Shown here one piece after another: positions 1 through 11,140 of a stretch of DNA of 64,000 nt. The DNA is from Cercozoa sp. M6MM (lineage: Eukaryota > Endomyxa: Ascetosporea). Within the stretch, counting starts at the first letter, position 1; every line of letters starts with the position of its first letter. Both the position numbers and the translations under genes were made by a program. Below the pieces are notes generated by a model. That model saw nothing but the letters and a program-made list of their open reading frames with translations, made no database searches and had not been told where the DNA came from. Where the stretch lies: NCBI GenBank assembly GCA_040357565.1, contig JBDODJ010000001.1; one strand, given 5' to 3'.

Positions 1-2190
1 ACTGCAGGCTCTGGCACCGCTCGAGTTGAGCGACCTCGGTGTCTGCCACACAGATGCACGTACATGGTATGCGACACATGGTAGACTGAGGCAGTACCCG
101 GGCGGCCCATCTTGACATAGTCGCCGCAGTCGTGGCCCCACACGCCAAACATCATCGAGCGCATGATCGCACCTGCACCATTGGTCCACATATATACATA
201 TATACTCAGTACACACACTCACACCCACACCCACCCCCACAGACCAGCAATGCAATGTACCCAACGAGAAGGAGTCCGATAAGGCAGATCGCATGCCGAG
301 TGTTGCTGCCTCGGGTGCACTGTAACCTGGGGTGAAACCTGTATCACCACACACACACACACACACAAACATACGCACACACAAGACACAAAAGGCATAG
401 GAGAAGGTAAGGGCACAGAGTAGTTGCGAGTGCGGCGATGTCGGTCGGCACAGTTGTTGCAGCACCTTCAACAGTGCCTGCTCGTGCGAAGTGCTGCACA
501 CACACACAAGCAAAGTACATGCATGTGTACACACAGGGCACACACACAACATACATGCATACAGTATACACACAGAGCACACAAAGAAGAGGGAGTGTGC
601 TACTCATGGAGCAAACGCGCCTGCCGCAGCTGTCGCACAAAAAGCCGAGCACACGTGGAGTGCGAGGCCAACGTAGATGCTACCGGACAACCCTGCCGAC
701 ACACGAAGCAGATACACATGGACAGACAGAAACAGACCAGGACTACCTTGGGATGCAACCGCGAGCATCCTTGCAGTGACGCCTCGCCGTAGTCAATCAG
801 CACAGCGTACACGCTGCCTAGTTCGACCTGCAACAGACATAACATGTTTGAGCACACATGTGCACAGACAGACACGTGATACCTTATCGAAAAGGTCGTA
901 CATTTCGCCAAGTGAGGCACACGCCTCGATTTGCTCGCAGACCGCAGTGTCGTTCGACGAGAACATGAGATTGCCTGGCGATAAATCATTGTGAAGAATG
1001 CCGCGCTTGTGAAGACGTGTTAGTAGTCGGCACAGTGGCGTCAACAAGGACACTGTGGCTCGTGCGGCCTGTCGCAACTCGTGCTCGTGCCCTGTGCCGT
1101 ACATAATATACAGAGACACATGATACATGCAAATGTGCACACACACACATATGCATTGCTTGCAGAGAGCAAGGGTACCAAAGGGAGCAGTGTTCTCCAA
1201 CAACTGCCCCAGCGAGCAGCCACGCACTCGCTCCACCACGATGGCGGTGTCAGTGTTGGCCTCAACAGCAGCAGCAGTGGGGCACAACTTGACCGCTTCG
1301 ACCGGCAACTCTTTCTATTGCAGGCACACAGCACAATACACACTACCTAGGCCTGACAAGTGTGGAAGGAAGAGGGAGAAAGCTGCCTGCCGTTCGAGGT
1401 AGGCCAATTGCGAGCAGAGATCACCTTGCGGCAAGATGCTCGTGGGCAGCACAGGAACTGTGCCCACTGGGCTTACCGTGTGCTGCCTGTGTCATCCACA
1501 CACACACATACACAACATATAATACACACACACACACATACATATACACACACAAATGACAGAGAGTCAGGGCACCCCAAGTCAGCACCGGCCACCTGCT
1601 GCACGGTCTTGGTGGCCTCCAACTCAAAAAGCAGTGAGTTGGAGGCCCTCGTGCCTGCTTGAGCCAAGTCACGCTGCCTACCCACACACATGTTAATGTA
1701 CATACACACACATATATAGACATAAATATATGTACAGGCAGTACCACTTCTCAGTGACGCGCTCAATTTCTATCCAGTGTGCTCGCATGGCGGCCTCGTC
1801 GGCTGATTTTGTAAGAGCACTTTCCGCACGCATGTAGCGCGCGTTGTGCTTTCTGATCAGACCACACACAATGTATGCATACAGACACATACAGTAGACA
1901 CACAGTACACACACAGTACGCACAGTACAGACAGACACAGACATAATCAAAAACACACAAGGTACCTGCTAGCGGTCTGTTGCGCCAGTCGTACATTTGG
2001 TGCTTTCACGATGCACCACGTGTCTTGCGCTACCATAAACACACAGACATATGCACATACCCATAGACACATGTGTGAGTGTGCGTTACACCTCTTTGGT
2101 TTAGTGTGCAGTAGTACCCTTGCAGTAGCGCAGCAGTGCCGATCGGTCTCGTTCATCGAGACCCCGTGGGTCGGCGTTGGGAAGTTCCAT
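1..2190 (-). CDS. Protein-kinase-like protein, left inverted-repeat copy (partial)
   Basis: Divergent protein-kinase fold, cut by the window start, so its C-terminus is missing. The chosen start opens MELPNADPRGLDERD; about ten short introns follow. Visible kinase signatures, in order: a hinge-like VVERVRGCSLG; a catalytic loop HNDLSPGN where most kinases have HRDxxxxN; VLIDYGEA in place of DFG; and GYSAPE, the APE motif ending the activation segment, followed by SDSFSLG. A lysine/glycine-loop region is not obvious in the N-terminal 150 residues. The residues seen (catalytic D and N, metal-binding D) suggest activity is possible, but the HRD arginine is replaced by asparagine. It is nearly identical to the plus-strand copy at 61367-64000; one visible difference is FTP versus FTQ just before GYSAPE. 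Substrate and family are unknown. Confidence 0.7.
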
Positions 2191-2926
2191 TGTCGTTGTT
2201 TCTCTCTGTGTCAAAACCAACATACCACAACACAAGCACTCACTCGCACCACAAGCACAGAGTAGTAGAGGTAGTACCAGTTCAACGGAGAGTGTTCTTG
2301 CTTTGTTTCACTTTGTTCTGCACAAGCACAACACAGAAAACTAATGCCTTGAGCCACACTCAAAGGACACACACACAGACAAAACACACGAGACAACAAA
2401 CACTCGAGACAACAAAAACAAGCACCGCTCCTCGCGATGCTCGCGGTCGGCGCTTGTGTTCTAGTACTTAGCACAGTCAGTAGCAGTGTCTCAACACTAG
2501 TCTAGTCAGTGTTTGGGGCGTATTCTGAGTTTCTGACCGAAACTCAGAACGGCGGTTTCTGGCACACTTGCACCGTTGATTTCTCGCTGTGCTGGCCACT
2601 AGGCCACGTGACACACACAATTCCGCGTGCAGTCTACTGCACCACGGCCTCTGATGCACTCAGCGCGGCGATCAGAGCAGCCCGGAGTCGCCTCAGTGCG
2701 CGAAAGTTTGAGCGAGCGATCAGGCCGCCAGACACTCGAGACACTGGGCGCCACGCTTCTCGCCGCTCCAAATCGCAACACACTACATACCAGCAAATTT
2801 GAGTGCACTTATCGTAATGCCACCTAATATTAGTGTGTACTGGTGCTGTCTGCAGCTCTAAATAGGGACTCTGCAGGCGAGTTGCTTCACACCCAAATAG
2901 CCATGTCCCAGTGTCTCCGCCATTTG
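1..2926. repeat. Left arm of large inverted repeat
   Basis: This stretch is the reverse complement of about 60573-63601; over the coding part position x matches 63557 minus x. Similarity starts outside the window and ends at about 2926, just after CCGCCATTT; beyond that the two flanks share nothing. It holds the kinase-like gene and its promoter. Exons are almost identical, while the upstream noncoding part (2450-2926) shows substitutions and small indels, and a 16-bp tandem unit (TCTCGTGTGTTTGTTG-like) has about two copies here and about five in the right arm. The differences argue against one sequence simply being assembled twice. Confidence 0.9.
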
Positions 2927-3179
2927 CGGGCTGTTTTACTGCTTTTGTACGGCGTTAGTGTGTGCCAACTGTACAGTACGTACTAATGAAGCTGTCGGTG
3001 CTGATTCAGCCCTGCACCCGCGAAACTGTGACTTTCAGATGTGGACGAGCTCGTTGTACACTTTAAATTTATGTATGTCCTAATGGCTGTGATTACAGTA
3101 AGAACTGAAGACTAGCGAAAGAACTTGCCAGTTGTCAGTGCGTCGAACTGAAAATTGCAGTTTCACACCGTGGATATAC

Positions 3180-5225
3180 TTAAAGACTATGGTAGAGGTC
3201 CGGCAATCGCAGGCTAGACAAATTAATGTCGACAGCGTAGGCTAGCACGCAAGAGGCCACGTCAAGAGAAGCATACTCCATCAGCAAACTCATGGCCGCA
3301 GTCAGCTCCTCCTTGACCAGGGAACACGCACGGCTCAAGTGCGGTACGCCGTCGGTGCGCCCATCTTGATTGAGATTGAACGGAACACCACGAAGAATAA
3401 GGAAGTGCAGGATCCAATGCCACTTGTCCGGCGCATCGGCGGCGCGAAAGGCATCGATGTAGTTGGCCTGTGCCACAAGCACACGTGCCAAAGAATGAGC
3501 GGGCACGTAGTCATCATCGCCAGGCAGACAGAGTTGCGTCCACGTGCGCTGCATCTGTGTCATGACATGCAACTGATCCTCGAGTGCACTCCTGCAAGCA
3601 TTCAACATTAAGTACAAACACAAGGCAATGCGGAGGGGCATGCAGTACCCTGGAATTCGAGAAAATGGGGCATTCCAAGGCGTGTAGCAATCGGGCCACT
3701 CGTGCAGTAGCTCTTCTTCAGCCAACCGCAGCCAGCTGCAATGTGTTTCTTCTGTTGCTTCCTCTGGTCGCTGCACTGTGCTCATCAGCAGTATGGCCTA
3801 AACGCAGGGTCAACTATAAGGGCGAAAAACTATGCTGGTGAAAAAGGGTAGTATGTGTATGTGTAGGTGAAGTAGAAGGGAGGGTGACGATACAATGACG
3901 GTATGGAAGATGCGCTGTCGCACAGCTGTTGGGTACGGATCGAATCGAGTCGCCACAAGATGCAAGACCCACTGCAGCACGCCGTGTTTGTCAACCTGAA
4001 GCAGATGAATCACAAGGAAGGAAATCGAGGCCAGAGTAGAAGAGGGTATAGTAGGAAAGCACGGTACCTTGTTTGCACCGACAATGCACCTGTCCATGAG
4101 GAAGCAAAAGTCACGCAACGTGTTGAACGTGATGCCAATCAGGTGATCGTAGTCCAGACGCGACAGGAACAAGGCACCAAACACGTCGGCCGCCACAGGA
4201 AACACGCCTCGCAACACACTGCAGAACATGTCTGCGTTGCCTGCGTCGAAGCTGGCTTCAGGGAAGAATACTATTAAGGAGGAAAGGCAACGATGCAAGC
4301 AGAGTAGTTTACAAGAGAAAGGGTCCACGTGACCATCAAAGACGCTCTCGTACCAGTCGAAACACTTCATCGACCAGTCAGTCACTGGAGTTGTTATTCT
4401 GTCTGCACACAGTTTATCATATGCAGCCAAACAAATCGAATAGACAGAGCACATGTTAAGATCGGTAGAGACCACGAAAACGCAGGTCGGTGCTGCAAAG
4501 CAGCTGAGTGGCGCCGTACCACGCGAAGCGATTGCGCATGTCGGAGTGCCGCTGCATCGTCAATTGTGTCAGTGTCTCCAGCAACAATGTCCGCGCGGAG
4601 ACACACTCGCCCTGGCGCCGCTTTGGTACATACGAGCGAAAGACACTTTTTAAGATCGGAAACGGCATAGGGTCGCGCTGCAACCATGCACTGTCCCACC
4701 TACCCCAAGCACATTAAAAAATCCAGCACAAGTTTTACAGAACCAAGCAATACATGGCACAGCGCACGAGCAAGAGACACGCGTAGTCACATGTGGAGGC
4801 GCGCTGATTCATACACATAAGACCCTCGCATAAGACCCTCGCCCTTGCATTAACACGCTTTTTCGTACCTCTACAAGTACCGTTCGCCACTCGTCGCGAA
4901 CCGAACTAACCTGTGGCGTGATACATAGTCATTATTGTTCCCAAATTGACGTTGAAAGCATTCAACCAACCTGCTTGTGCCACTGCGTTACTGGATCAAT
5001 GTCGGTAGAGAGAAAATGTGCAAGCGCGACCCTGGAGATAAGGTTCTCAACAACGACACACAAGGAAAGTGTCACATACCACCTCTCATCGGTGCAAGTC
5101 GGCAGACGCGCAAACACCTCGTCGGCAGATGCAGATTGGAGAGCTCTCAGATCCCCCATAAGCCGACCAAGCTCCAAAGCATCATCTGTCATTATCTTCT
5201 TCTGAGCTCTGGACTGAGAACCCAT
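3180..5225 (-). CDS. Unrecognised alpha-helical protein
   Basis: I do not recognise this gene. The reading starts at MGSQSRAQKK and ends at LYHSL, roughly 600 residues over about eight exons with introns of 35-75 bp. Exons that join in frame include VSSVRDEWRTVLVE, ERASTCDYACLLLVRC, WDSAWLQRDPMPFPILKSVF and DRITTPVTDWSMKCFDWYES. The protein is leucine-rich and almost entirely helical in appearance, with no signal peptide, zinc motif or nucleotide-binding motif, and could be a HEAT/importin-like or complex-scaffold protein; that is inference from composition only. It is transcribed away from the neighbouring CSB gene's 3' end, separated by 190 bp. Confidence 0.6.
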
Positions 5226-5417
5226 GAATTAGCTTGGCACTGTAGCACATGCACTAGCATGCACGTACACACTCTGATTAAGGCTTTTACTCTCCACAGA
5301 AGGATTTATACTGTAGTCAACATCAACAATCAACGAGTAAGCTTTGACAGGGTTAGTTAGTTGAGTCTTTTATGAAGCCAACTAAGTAGTTCCGAAACCG
5401 AACATAAACTACACGAC

Positions 5418-5957
5418 TCAGCTGGGCAAGTCGGGGCTCGACAGCTCGGCAAACTCGGAGCGCAAGACCCAGCGCGCCTCGCCTTGTCGCGTGCGTCGAA
5501 GCGTCGCCACTCGCCTCAGAATGTGTCTCAGCGTGAGTTTGTCCGAGTCGGCGACGAGACTCGACTCAAAGCGCCGCACGATCTGCTGTGACGTGAGCGA
5601 GCCGCCGCTGCGTCGCAGGAGCTGCAGCACGCGGTGCGCGAGCGAGCCACTGCGCGTGTCACTCGTGCCTCGGTCGCGCGTGTCGCGAGCGACCTGAGCG
5701 CGCTGTTCGCGAAGTCGCGCCAGCACAGAGCTGCCGGAGCTCTGACCTGTCGCCGAGGCCGCCGAGACTCGCTCGGCAAGCAGTGCATGAGCGGCGTGCC
5801 GTCTGGCTGCCCCGCTGCGTCTCAACTCGGCCACGGCTTTGTCCGCCTGCTGCTGCGCTTTCTGCTGCATCACACGCAGTGACGTTCCCAGCTTCGGTGC
5901 CTGCACACACTCGTTCCGTTTCATGCGAGTGTTCAAAGCACACACACGCACGCACGC

Positions 5958-6008
<51 letters not shown>

Positions 6009-6108
6009 NNNNNNNNNNNNNNNNNNNNNNNNNNNNNNNNNNNNNNNNNNNNNNNNNNNNNNNNNNNNNNNNNNNNNNNNNNNNNNNNNNNNNNNNNNNN
6101 NNNNNNNN

Positions 6109-6146
<38 letters not shown>

Positions 6147-9100
6147 GCACACAGAAGGAAGCTACCGCTTCGCTCGCAAGTCGCGAATGATCGAACGCAC
6201 TCGAAACGCCGCCGTGCGAAAGCAGCGCTTTCATCTACCAAACACAAACTCAGTTAGCCCAAGTTAACTCAACGTATAGCGACAAAGTAAAGCGACAAAG
6301 CAAAGCGACAAAGCAAAGCGACAAAGCAACGAAAAAGCAAAGCGAAATCGAGTGAAATCAGAAAAGCAAAGCGAAAAACAAGGCGCTACACTGTGCGTAC
6401 CACAGACTTTTCGGCAGAGTCGTCATTGTCCTCGTCGCCATTGTTATCGTCGCCATTGTTATCGTCGCCATTGTTGTCATCGCTGTCCTCAATGTCGCCT
6501 TCGACGAGAGTTTCGTTCTGCGTGTCGGCGTCGTCGTCCTGGTCGTCGAGACGCAGGAGGTCGGCGAGACTCGTCATGCGGAAGAAACGGCGCGCGTTCG
6601 GGTCCTTCATCACCTTGTCGGACAGGAACTGCTTGTACAACTGCCGCGTGTAGATCTTCTCCTCGATGGTGCCACGCGTCACGAGTCGGTAGATGTGCAC
6701 CGCTCGCTGCTGTCCACTGCACAGCAGTCCATATGGACCAGGCATCCCATCGCAGCCTTATCGAGAATTAAGAGCGGTACATGCGATGTGCTCGCTCTCT
6801 GGCTTGAACGTCCGTCGACGGGTTCCAGTCGGGCTGGAATGACAAGGGGGGTAAAGGGTGCAGTCTAGTCTGTACAGACAGGGGAATGGGTAGGGTATAC
6901 ATCGACGATAACGATGCGATTGGCGGCCGTCAGGTTGAGTCCGAGACCGCCAGCACGCGTGGTCATGAGAAAGACGCGCAGCGACGGGTCGTTGCGGAAG
7001 CGTGCCACCAGTTTGGTGCGCGTGCCGACCGGCGTGGCACCGTCGAGTCGCGCCAAGTGGCACGTGTGCTGCCCGGTGACAGCCTCCAGCAGCTGCTGCA
7101 CAATGTCGGCCATCTGGCGCGTCTGCGTGAAGACTAGGACCTTGTCGTCGGCCTGCTTGAGCCACTGGTGCAGCAGCACCTGCAGTGCCTGCAATTTGCC
7201 GCTGCGTTCCACGGCGCCAAAGTCCTCCGGCAGCGGCGTCGTTTGCTCCTGCCGCGTCTTGGCCGTCACATACCGCAAGTCGGCGTGGTTGCACACCTTT
7301 CGGAGCTGCGTCAGCACGCGCAGCATGTTGCCTCGGTTCGTGTCGCCTGTGCGCAGCACTTTCACCTGTGTCACATGGACGTATAGACATAGACATGGGC
7401 ATATAGACATGGACGTGGACATAGTGTACCACATCAGGCGTATCCAACACACTCAGGTAGGCACGGCGCTGTGCGGCTGTGAGTCGGCAGAACAGCACCT
7501 TCTCGGTCTTCTTGGGCAGAGCGAAAGAGTGGCGCAGGTCGTGCTTCGTGCGTCGCAGCAGATAGGGCGCCACCAGTGCCTTCAGTGCCTTGGCACACCG
7601 CAGGCCGAGTTCCACGTCGCCGCGCGAGGCGCCTTTCGATGCGCCGCGTTTGATCGGCACGCAGAAACGCGACTCGAACACTGCCAACTGCGTCACACCA
7701 AGTCTTTCCTCCTTCTCCCTCCTGTGGAGTTTCAACAAGTGAGACACACCTCGCCCAGTCGGCCAGGCGCGGCAAAGTCCAACAGACTCCAAAGCTCCTT
7801 CAGGTGGTTCTGCAACGGCGCTCCTGACAACTGTTAAAAGTACAGGGCAGGATAGGGTAGGGAGAGGTAGTGTAGGGTAGGTAGGGTAGGGTAGGTAGGG
7901 TAGGGTAGGTAGGGTAGGNNNNNNNNNNGGGTAAAGGGTAAAGGGTGAGGGATAAGGGTAAAGGGTGGGTGGATTAAGTAGGGTACCGCGTCAAGTCGTG
8001 CCCAGCAGAGTGATGCAGCACAAAGACACGAAACTCGGGCGCCCAGCGATGAAACTCACGTGTCCACTGCATACTGTTTCGTTAAGGGAGCAGACAGAGC
8101 CTATTTAGTCGAAGGAGCGCACACCTGAGCGAGCACAGAGGCCGGTGCGCAGATCAGCACCGGTCGCGCCAGTCGGCCCGAGTGTCGCAGTGCGGCCAAG
8201 AACGACACGGTCTGCACTGTCTTTCCGAGTCCCTACACTCCGCCTAGCAGTATAAACTGTACAAATGGACAGGACGGATGTACCATCTCATCCGCGAGGA
8301 TGCCACCGCAGCGTCGACGGTGCAGTGCGAATTGCCACTGGAGACACTGCCGCTGGTGCTTCAGTAGGTTGCGCCACAGGTCACGCGGCACTCGCAGTCG
8401 CCACGGCAGGTGGTGCGGTCTGCTCAAACACTCGGGTACAAACTGGAGCGTACACATGAACCCCGTACACATGGACCCGTGCATACGAACCGGGCACATG
8501 GACTCGAACACATGAACTCCAGACATAAGAAGTGGTACATGTTGCCGCTGCCGCTGCCTCGGCCTTGCGACGCCTTGTCGACCACGAAAACGTCCGGTCC
8601 GGCACGCGGTCGCTGTGACGTTGCCGGCAAGCGTTTCTCGAGCCACCGATGGAACTCCGCGTCCTCTCTGAGTCGCGACTCGACACGTGCACGTTTATCT
8701 TTGGACAGGAAAATATGGCAACAACAACAGCAACACCACCACCAAAAAGGAACACACCTTTATCCATCTGAGCGAGTTGCGATGCGAAGTGCTTGGCGTT
8801 CTCACGCATGCGACCCAAAGCGCGATCGCGCCGCGGTTCGAACACGTCGTCGTGCGTGTCGTCTTCAAAGTGGCTTTGCAAACGCCGCCGTTTCTTCGGT
8901 CGCTCCTCGGTCAGATCGACGACGTCGTCACCTGCTTCGTCGCTGCTCGCTTCGGCCTCGTGCGCTTCGTATCGCTCCTCCTCGCTCTCGTCGATCTCGG
9001 TTTCGTTTTCCTCCACGAATTCGTCGTCAACGTCATCGCTTTTGAGCTCGAACTCGACGTCGTCGTCGTCGTCGGCGCGCTGGTCTGTGTTAGAAATTTC

Positions 9101-9649
9101 GAGTCAAGGCGCAACAAAGCGACACAAAGCGACACAAAGCGACACAAAGTGAAACAAAGCGAAACCAAGTAAAACAAGAAAAAAGCCAGACAAAGCGAAA
9201 TAAAGCAAAGTAACGCGAAATAAAACGAAAAGCGAGCAAAACGGTCTGAAGACAACTGACCTTCTTGATCGGGAACGTACTCAGCGTCGCTGCTCTGCTG
9301 CTCGCTTGCATCGGCAGCCTGCTCTGCAGCCTGCTCGGCAGCCGCTTCATCGCGCACTCTAAGCAAATCCTCTCGCAAGCGACGCAGTCGAGTTTCGAGT
9401 CTCGTGCTTCGCGCCTTTTCGCTCTGAGACAGCGATCGGCGCGCTTCTTTCGCTGTGTCGAACACTGCGTCGAGCTCGGTGCTAGTTGCGCTGACCTGCG
9501 CCTCCAGATCGGCCACTTGGCGTTGCTTCAGTTGCTGCAGCTGTCCACACAAACAAAATTAACCTAGTATTGCAGCTGTGTCAAAAAAGTACCACATTGC
9601 GGCGCACTTGACTGGCGTCTTCTTCATCAAACACGGGTGGTGCCTCCAT
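5418..9649 (-). CDS. ERCC6: CSB/ERCC6 (RAD26) transcription-coupled repair SNF2 ATPase
   Basis: Swi2/Snf2 ATPase that acts at RNA polymerase II stalled on DNA damage and starts transcription-coupled nucleotide excision repair. Start is [14 protein letters not shown], then a coiled-coil and acidic N-terminal region ([14 protein letters not shown]). ATPase motifs seen: ILADEM with GLGKTVQTV (motif I), [18 protein letters not shown] (III), [20 protein letters not shown] (IV), [26 protein letters not shown] (V) and DWNPS. Features specific to CSB are FCVPIKRG after motif [21 protein letters not shown] and the [10 protein letters not shown] segment. The C-terminus ([11 protein letters not shown]) matches the winged, ubiquitin-binding end of CSB. 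An acidic tail with NNGDD repeats precedes the last exons. The exon that should carry motif II (DEGH-type) is not present between 7855 and 7985, where a minisatellite with 10 N sits. The last intron holds a CA tract with a 100-N gap. Confidence 0.93.
5941..6142. repeat. CA microsatellite with 100-N gap
   Basis: Run of CA dinucleotides broken by N at 6009-6108, inside a CSB intron (TG in the transcript). Long open frames coding CVCV or HTHT across it are artefacts. Confidence 0.95.
7858..7985. repeat. G-rich intronic minisatellite with 10-N gap
   Basis: Tandem GGGTAGGGTAGGTA units up to 7918, ten N, then GGGTAAAGGGTAAAGGG units. It lies in the CSB gene exactly where the exon for ATPase motif II belongs, so the assembly has probably collapsed or skipped sequence here. 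Confidence 0.85.
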
Positions 9650-9859
9650 CACCAGGAAACTCCCGCGAAATTCAAGAAGAATTCGGCAGCAGACTCTAAC
9701 TGTCGGCAAATCGATAAATCATACACTACACACACGTCGACAATGAACGGCGAGTTAATTGGCGGTTGTTTTGTCAAAAAAATTTTTAAAAAAACTCTGA
9801 AGAAGTGTGATGACAGTACTGTAGACGACGATTGAGTGTGGAGACGTGTGTCAGTCACC

Positions 9860-10853
9860 ATGTCTCACAATCAGATCAGTTACTTTGCCCAGTTGCCTCG
9901 AAGGTCGACGCGGATTGCCAATGTCCATGCCGAATCGCTTCTCGCGCTGAAAGCTGAGGTGCTGCGACCTTTTTTGGGTTGTTTTTGTGATTTATCTGCG
10001 AACTTGCAAACTTTCGTTTAGGTTTGCCGTACCGAGGCAGCGATCGAAGCTGGCGAATACGAGCGGCCATCGTTGGATGCATTGAGACTACATGAGCGTG
10101 GTAGGCGACGCCGTGGTGCCGATCGGTACGCGAGCAGCCCGAGTACGCAGGGCCCAACCTCACTCGGCGCCAAAGACGAAGAACCCGGCTACTCATCGTT
10201 GGCCGAGCGACTTCGAGCCAAGGCATCGGTCTATCAGTCAATGTGTAAGCTATCAATCCACCCTCCTCCCGAGAGGCAGCTTTCGTTTTCTGTATCCCAA
10301 ACCCTTGTGCAGCGAGTGGCTCAGGGTCTGCGAGCGATGCACTCGTTGATTTCGATCGCAAGCGGCAAGAAGGCCTCGTGACAGAGAGCCCAGAGGAAGC
10401 TGACACCCCTGCCGGATGGTTCCGAGAGTGGATGCGGCTGTACACTGACCCCGACAGCAACCTTGGCGCTGTCGATGATGAGGAGGTTGCCGAGGATGTC
10501 TGGGCACAAGACGAGGATGTGCACCGACCCAAGAAGCGGCGTCGCACGCAAGAGAACGAGCCAGAACTGGCGCCGCTCAACACTGACGTCCTCGGCGCCC
10601 GTCACATCTGGAAGGGTACCGCCCATGTCCTTTATCAAAGCTATGTCAGGTGCACAATCATGTCCTCTGTGCAGTCAATGCCGAGCAGGTACGCGACGTG
10701 CACCGCGCCGAGAAGGAGGAGGCACGTCGACTGCGACGCAAGCAGCGCGCCGAGCAACGCGCCAAACGCAAGCGACTACTTGAGCTGCGGCAGCAGGAGG
10801 AAATGCGGCAAGAGGTACTTGATCGGTTGCTGGGCCTCGCCAAAGATGACTAG
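9860..10853 (+). CDS. PAPA-1-like protein, probable INO80-complex IES2/INO80B subunit
   Basis: Small nuclear protein of about 270 residues in four exons. It starts MSHNQISYFAQLPRRSTR and ends RLLGLAKDD. The middle is acidic (DDEEVAEDVWAQDED) followed by a nuclear-localisation-like KKRRR. The C-terminal 60 residues form a highly charged helix rich in Arg, Glu and Lys (RRLRRKQRAEQRAKRKR, then QQEEMRQEVLDRLLG). Arg/Lys-rich helix followed by a short EExxxxVIxRLL-type end is how the PAPA-1-like conserved region of IES2/INO80B looks, but I rest this on pattern alone. No zinc finger of the HIT type is present. It is divergent from CSB with about 210 bp between start codons, so the two may share a promoter. 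Confidence 0.55.
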
Positions 10854-10936
10854 CTGTGACGTGAGCGTCGGGGTTCGTAAGTTACCGTTAGCCTAGATAC
10901 TGTATGCCACCCCGAACTGGGTGGGGTCTAAAAGAT

Positions 10937-10942
10937 AAAAAA
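10937..10942 (-). terminator. RNA polymerase III terminator
   Basis: Six T on the minus strand, 8 bases after the outer tRNA's discriminator position. No T run lies between the two tRNA halves, so the whole locus is probably one transcript. Confidence 0.7.
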
Positions 10943-10949
10943 CACAGCG

Positions 10950-11136
10950 CGATCCCGACTGGACTCGAACCAGTATCCACTCGAACTGCTCACAACTGCT
11001 CTTTGATATAGTCTTCCGCTCTACCACTGAGCTACTCGCCCGAGGGCGAGGCAGGGCTCGAACCTGCGACCTGAAGATTAGGAAATGATGGAGCCCCGTA
11101 GGGCAGGCAAGCGCTCTACCATTGAGCTACAGGATC
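10950..11136 (-). tRNA. Outer tRNA whose anticodon-loop intron contains a second, permuted tRNA
   Basis: Read on the minus strand, the acceptor 5' strand GATCCTG (11136-11130) pairs over all seven positions (one G-U) with CGGGATC (10957-10951), not with the 3' half that lies next to it. The D arm GCTC-AATGGTA-GAGC and T arm ACTGG-TTCGAGT-CCAGT (10974-10958) are normal, with a five-base variable loop. The anticodon-stem strands CTTGC (11111-11107) and TCGAG (10984-10980) pair at four of five positions. Everything between about 11101 and 10987 would be intron, and it contains the inner tRNA. Anticodon is unresolved: the loop reads CTGC at the 5' exon and GCAGT at the 3' exon, so GCA or GCC depend on the splice site. 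A T6 run (10942-10937) follows as the only polymerase III terminator of the locus. Confidence 0.75.
11005..11082 (-). tRNA. Circularly permuted tRNA nested in the outer tRNA
   Basis: On the minus strand the 3' half comes first: anticodon-stem strand TCTTC (11077-11073), variable loop AGGTC, T arm GCAGG-TTCGAGC-CCTGC (11067-11051) and acceptor strand CTCGCCC (11050-11044). After only two bases (TC) the 5' half follows: GGGCGAG (11041-11035), D arm GCTC-AGTGGTA-GAGC, then GAAGA (11016-11012). GGGCGAG pairs 7/7 with CTCGCCC, and GAAGA pairs 5/5 with TCTTC, which defines a permuted tRNA as known from Cyanidioschyzon and some green picoalgae. If the 5' half ends GAAGACT and the 3' half begins CCTAATCTTC, the anticodon would be CCT (arginine); this is inference because the splice point is unknown. 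The two-base spacer must supply the processing sites for both mature ends. Confidence 0.75.
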
Positions 11137-11140
11137 TAAA

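Noticed and set aside
5418-6267. Several frames coding CVCVCV or HTHTHT around 6009-6108
   Set aside because: Translation of a dinucleotide repeat and N run within a CSB intron; no real protein. The same applies at 27751-28134, 32083-32458, 47902-48327 and 55209-56028.
7858-7985. Internal telomere repeat (TTAGGG/TTTAGGG)
   Set aside because: Units are GGGTA/GGTAGGGTA and GGGTAAA, mixed and intronic; similar C/T-rich units recur in many introns, so a telomeric origin is not needed.
10950-11136. Two ordinary, adjacent tRNA genes with introns
   Set aside because: Each unit's own acceptor strands fail to pair at four of seven positions, while cross-pairing is full in both, so the ordinary reading is inferior.
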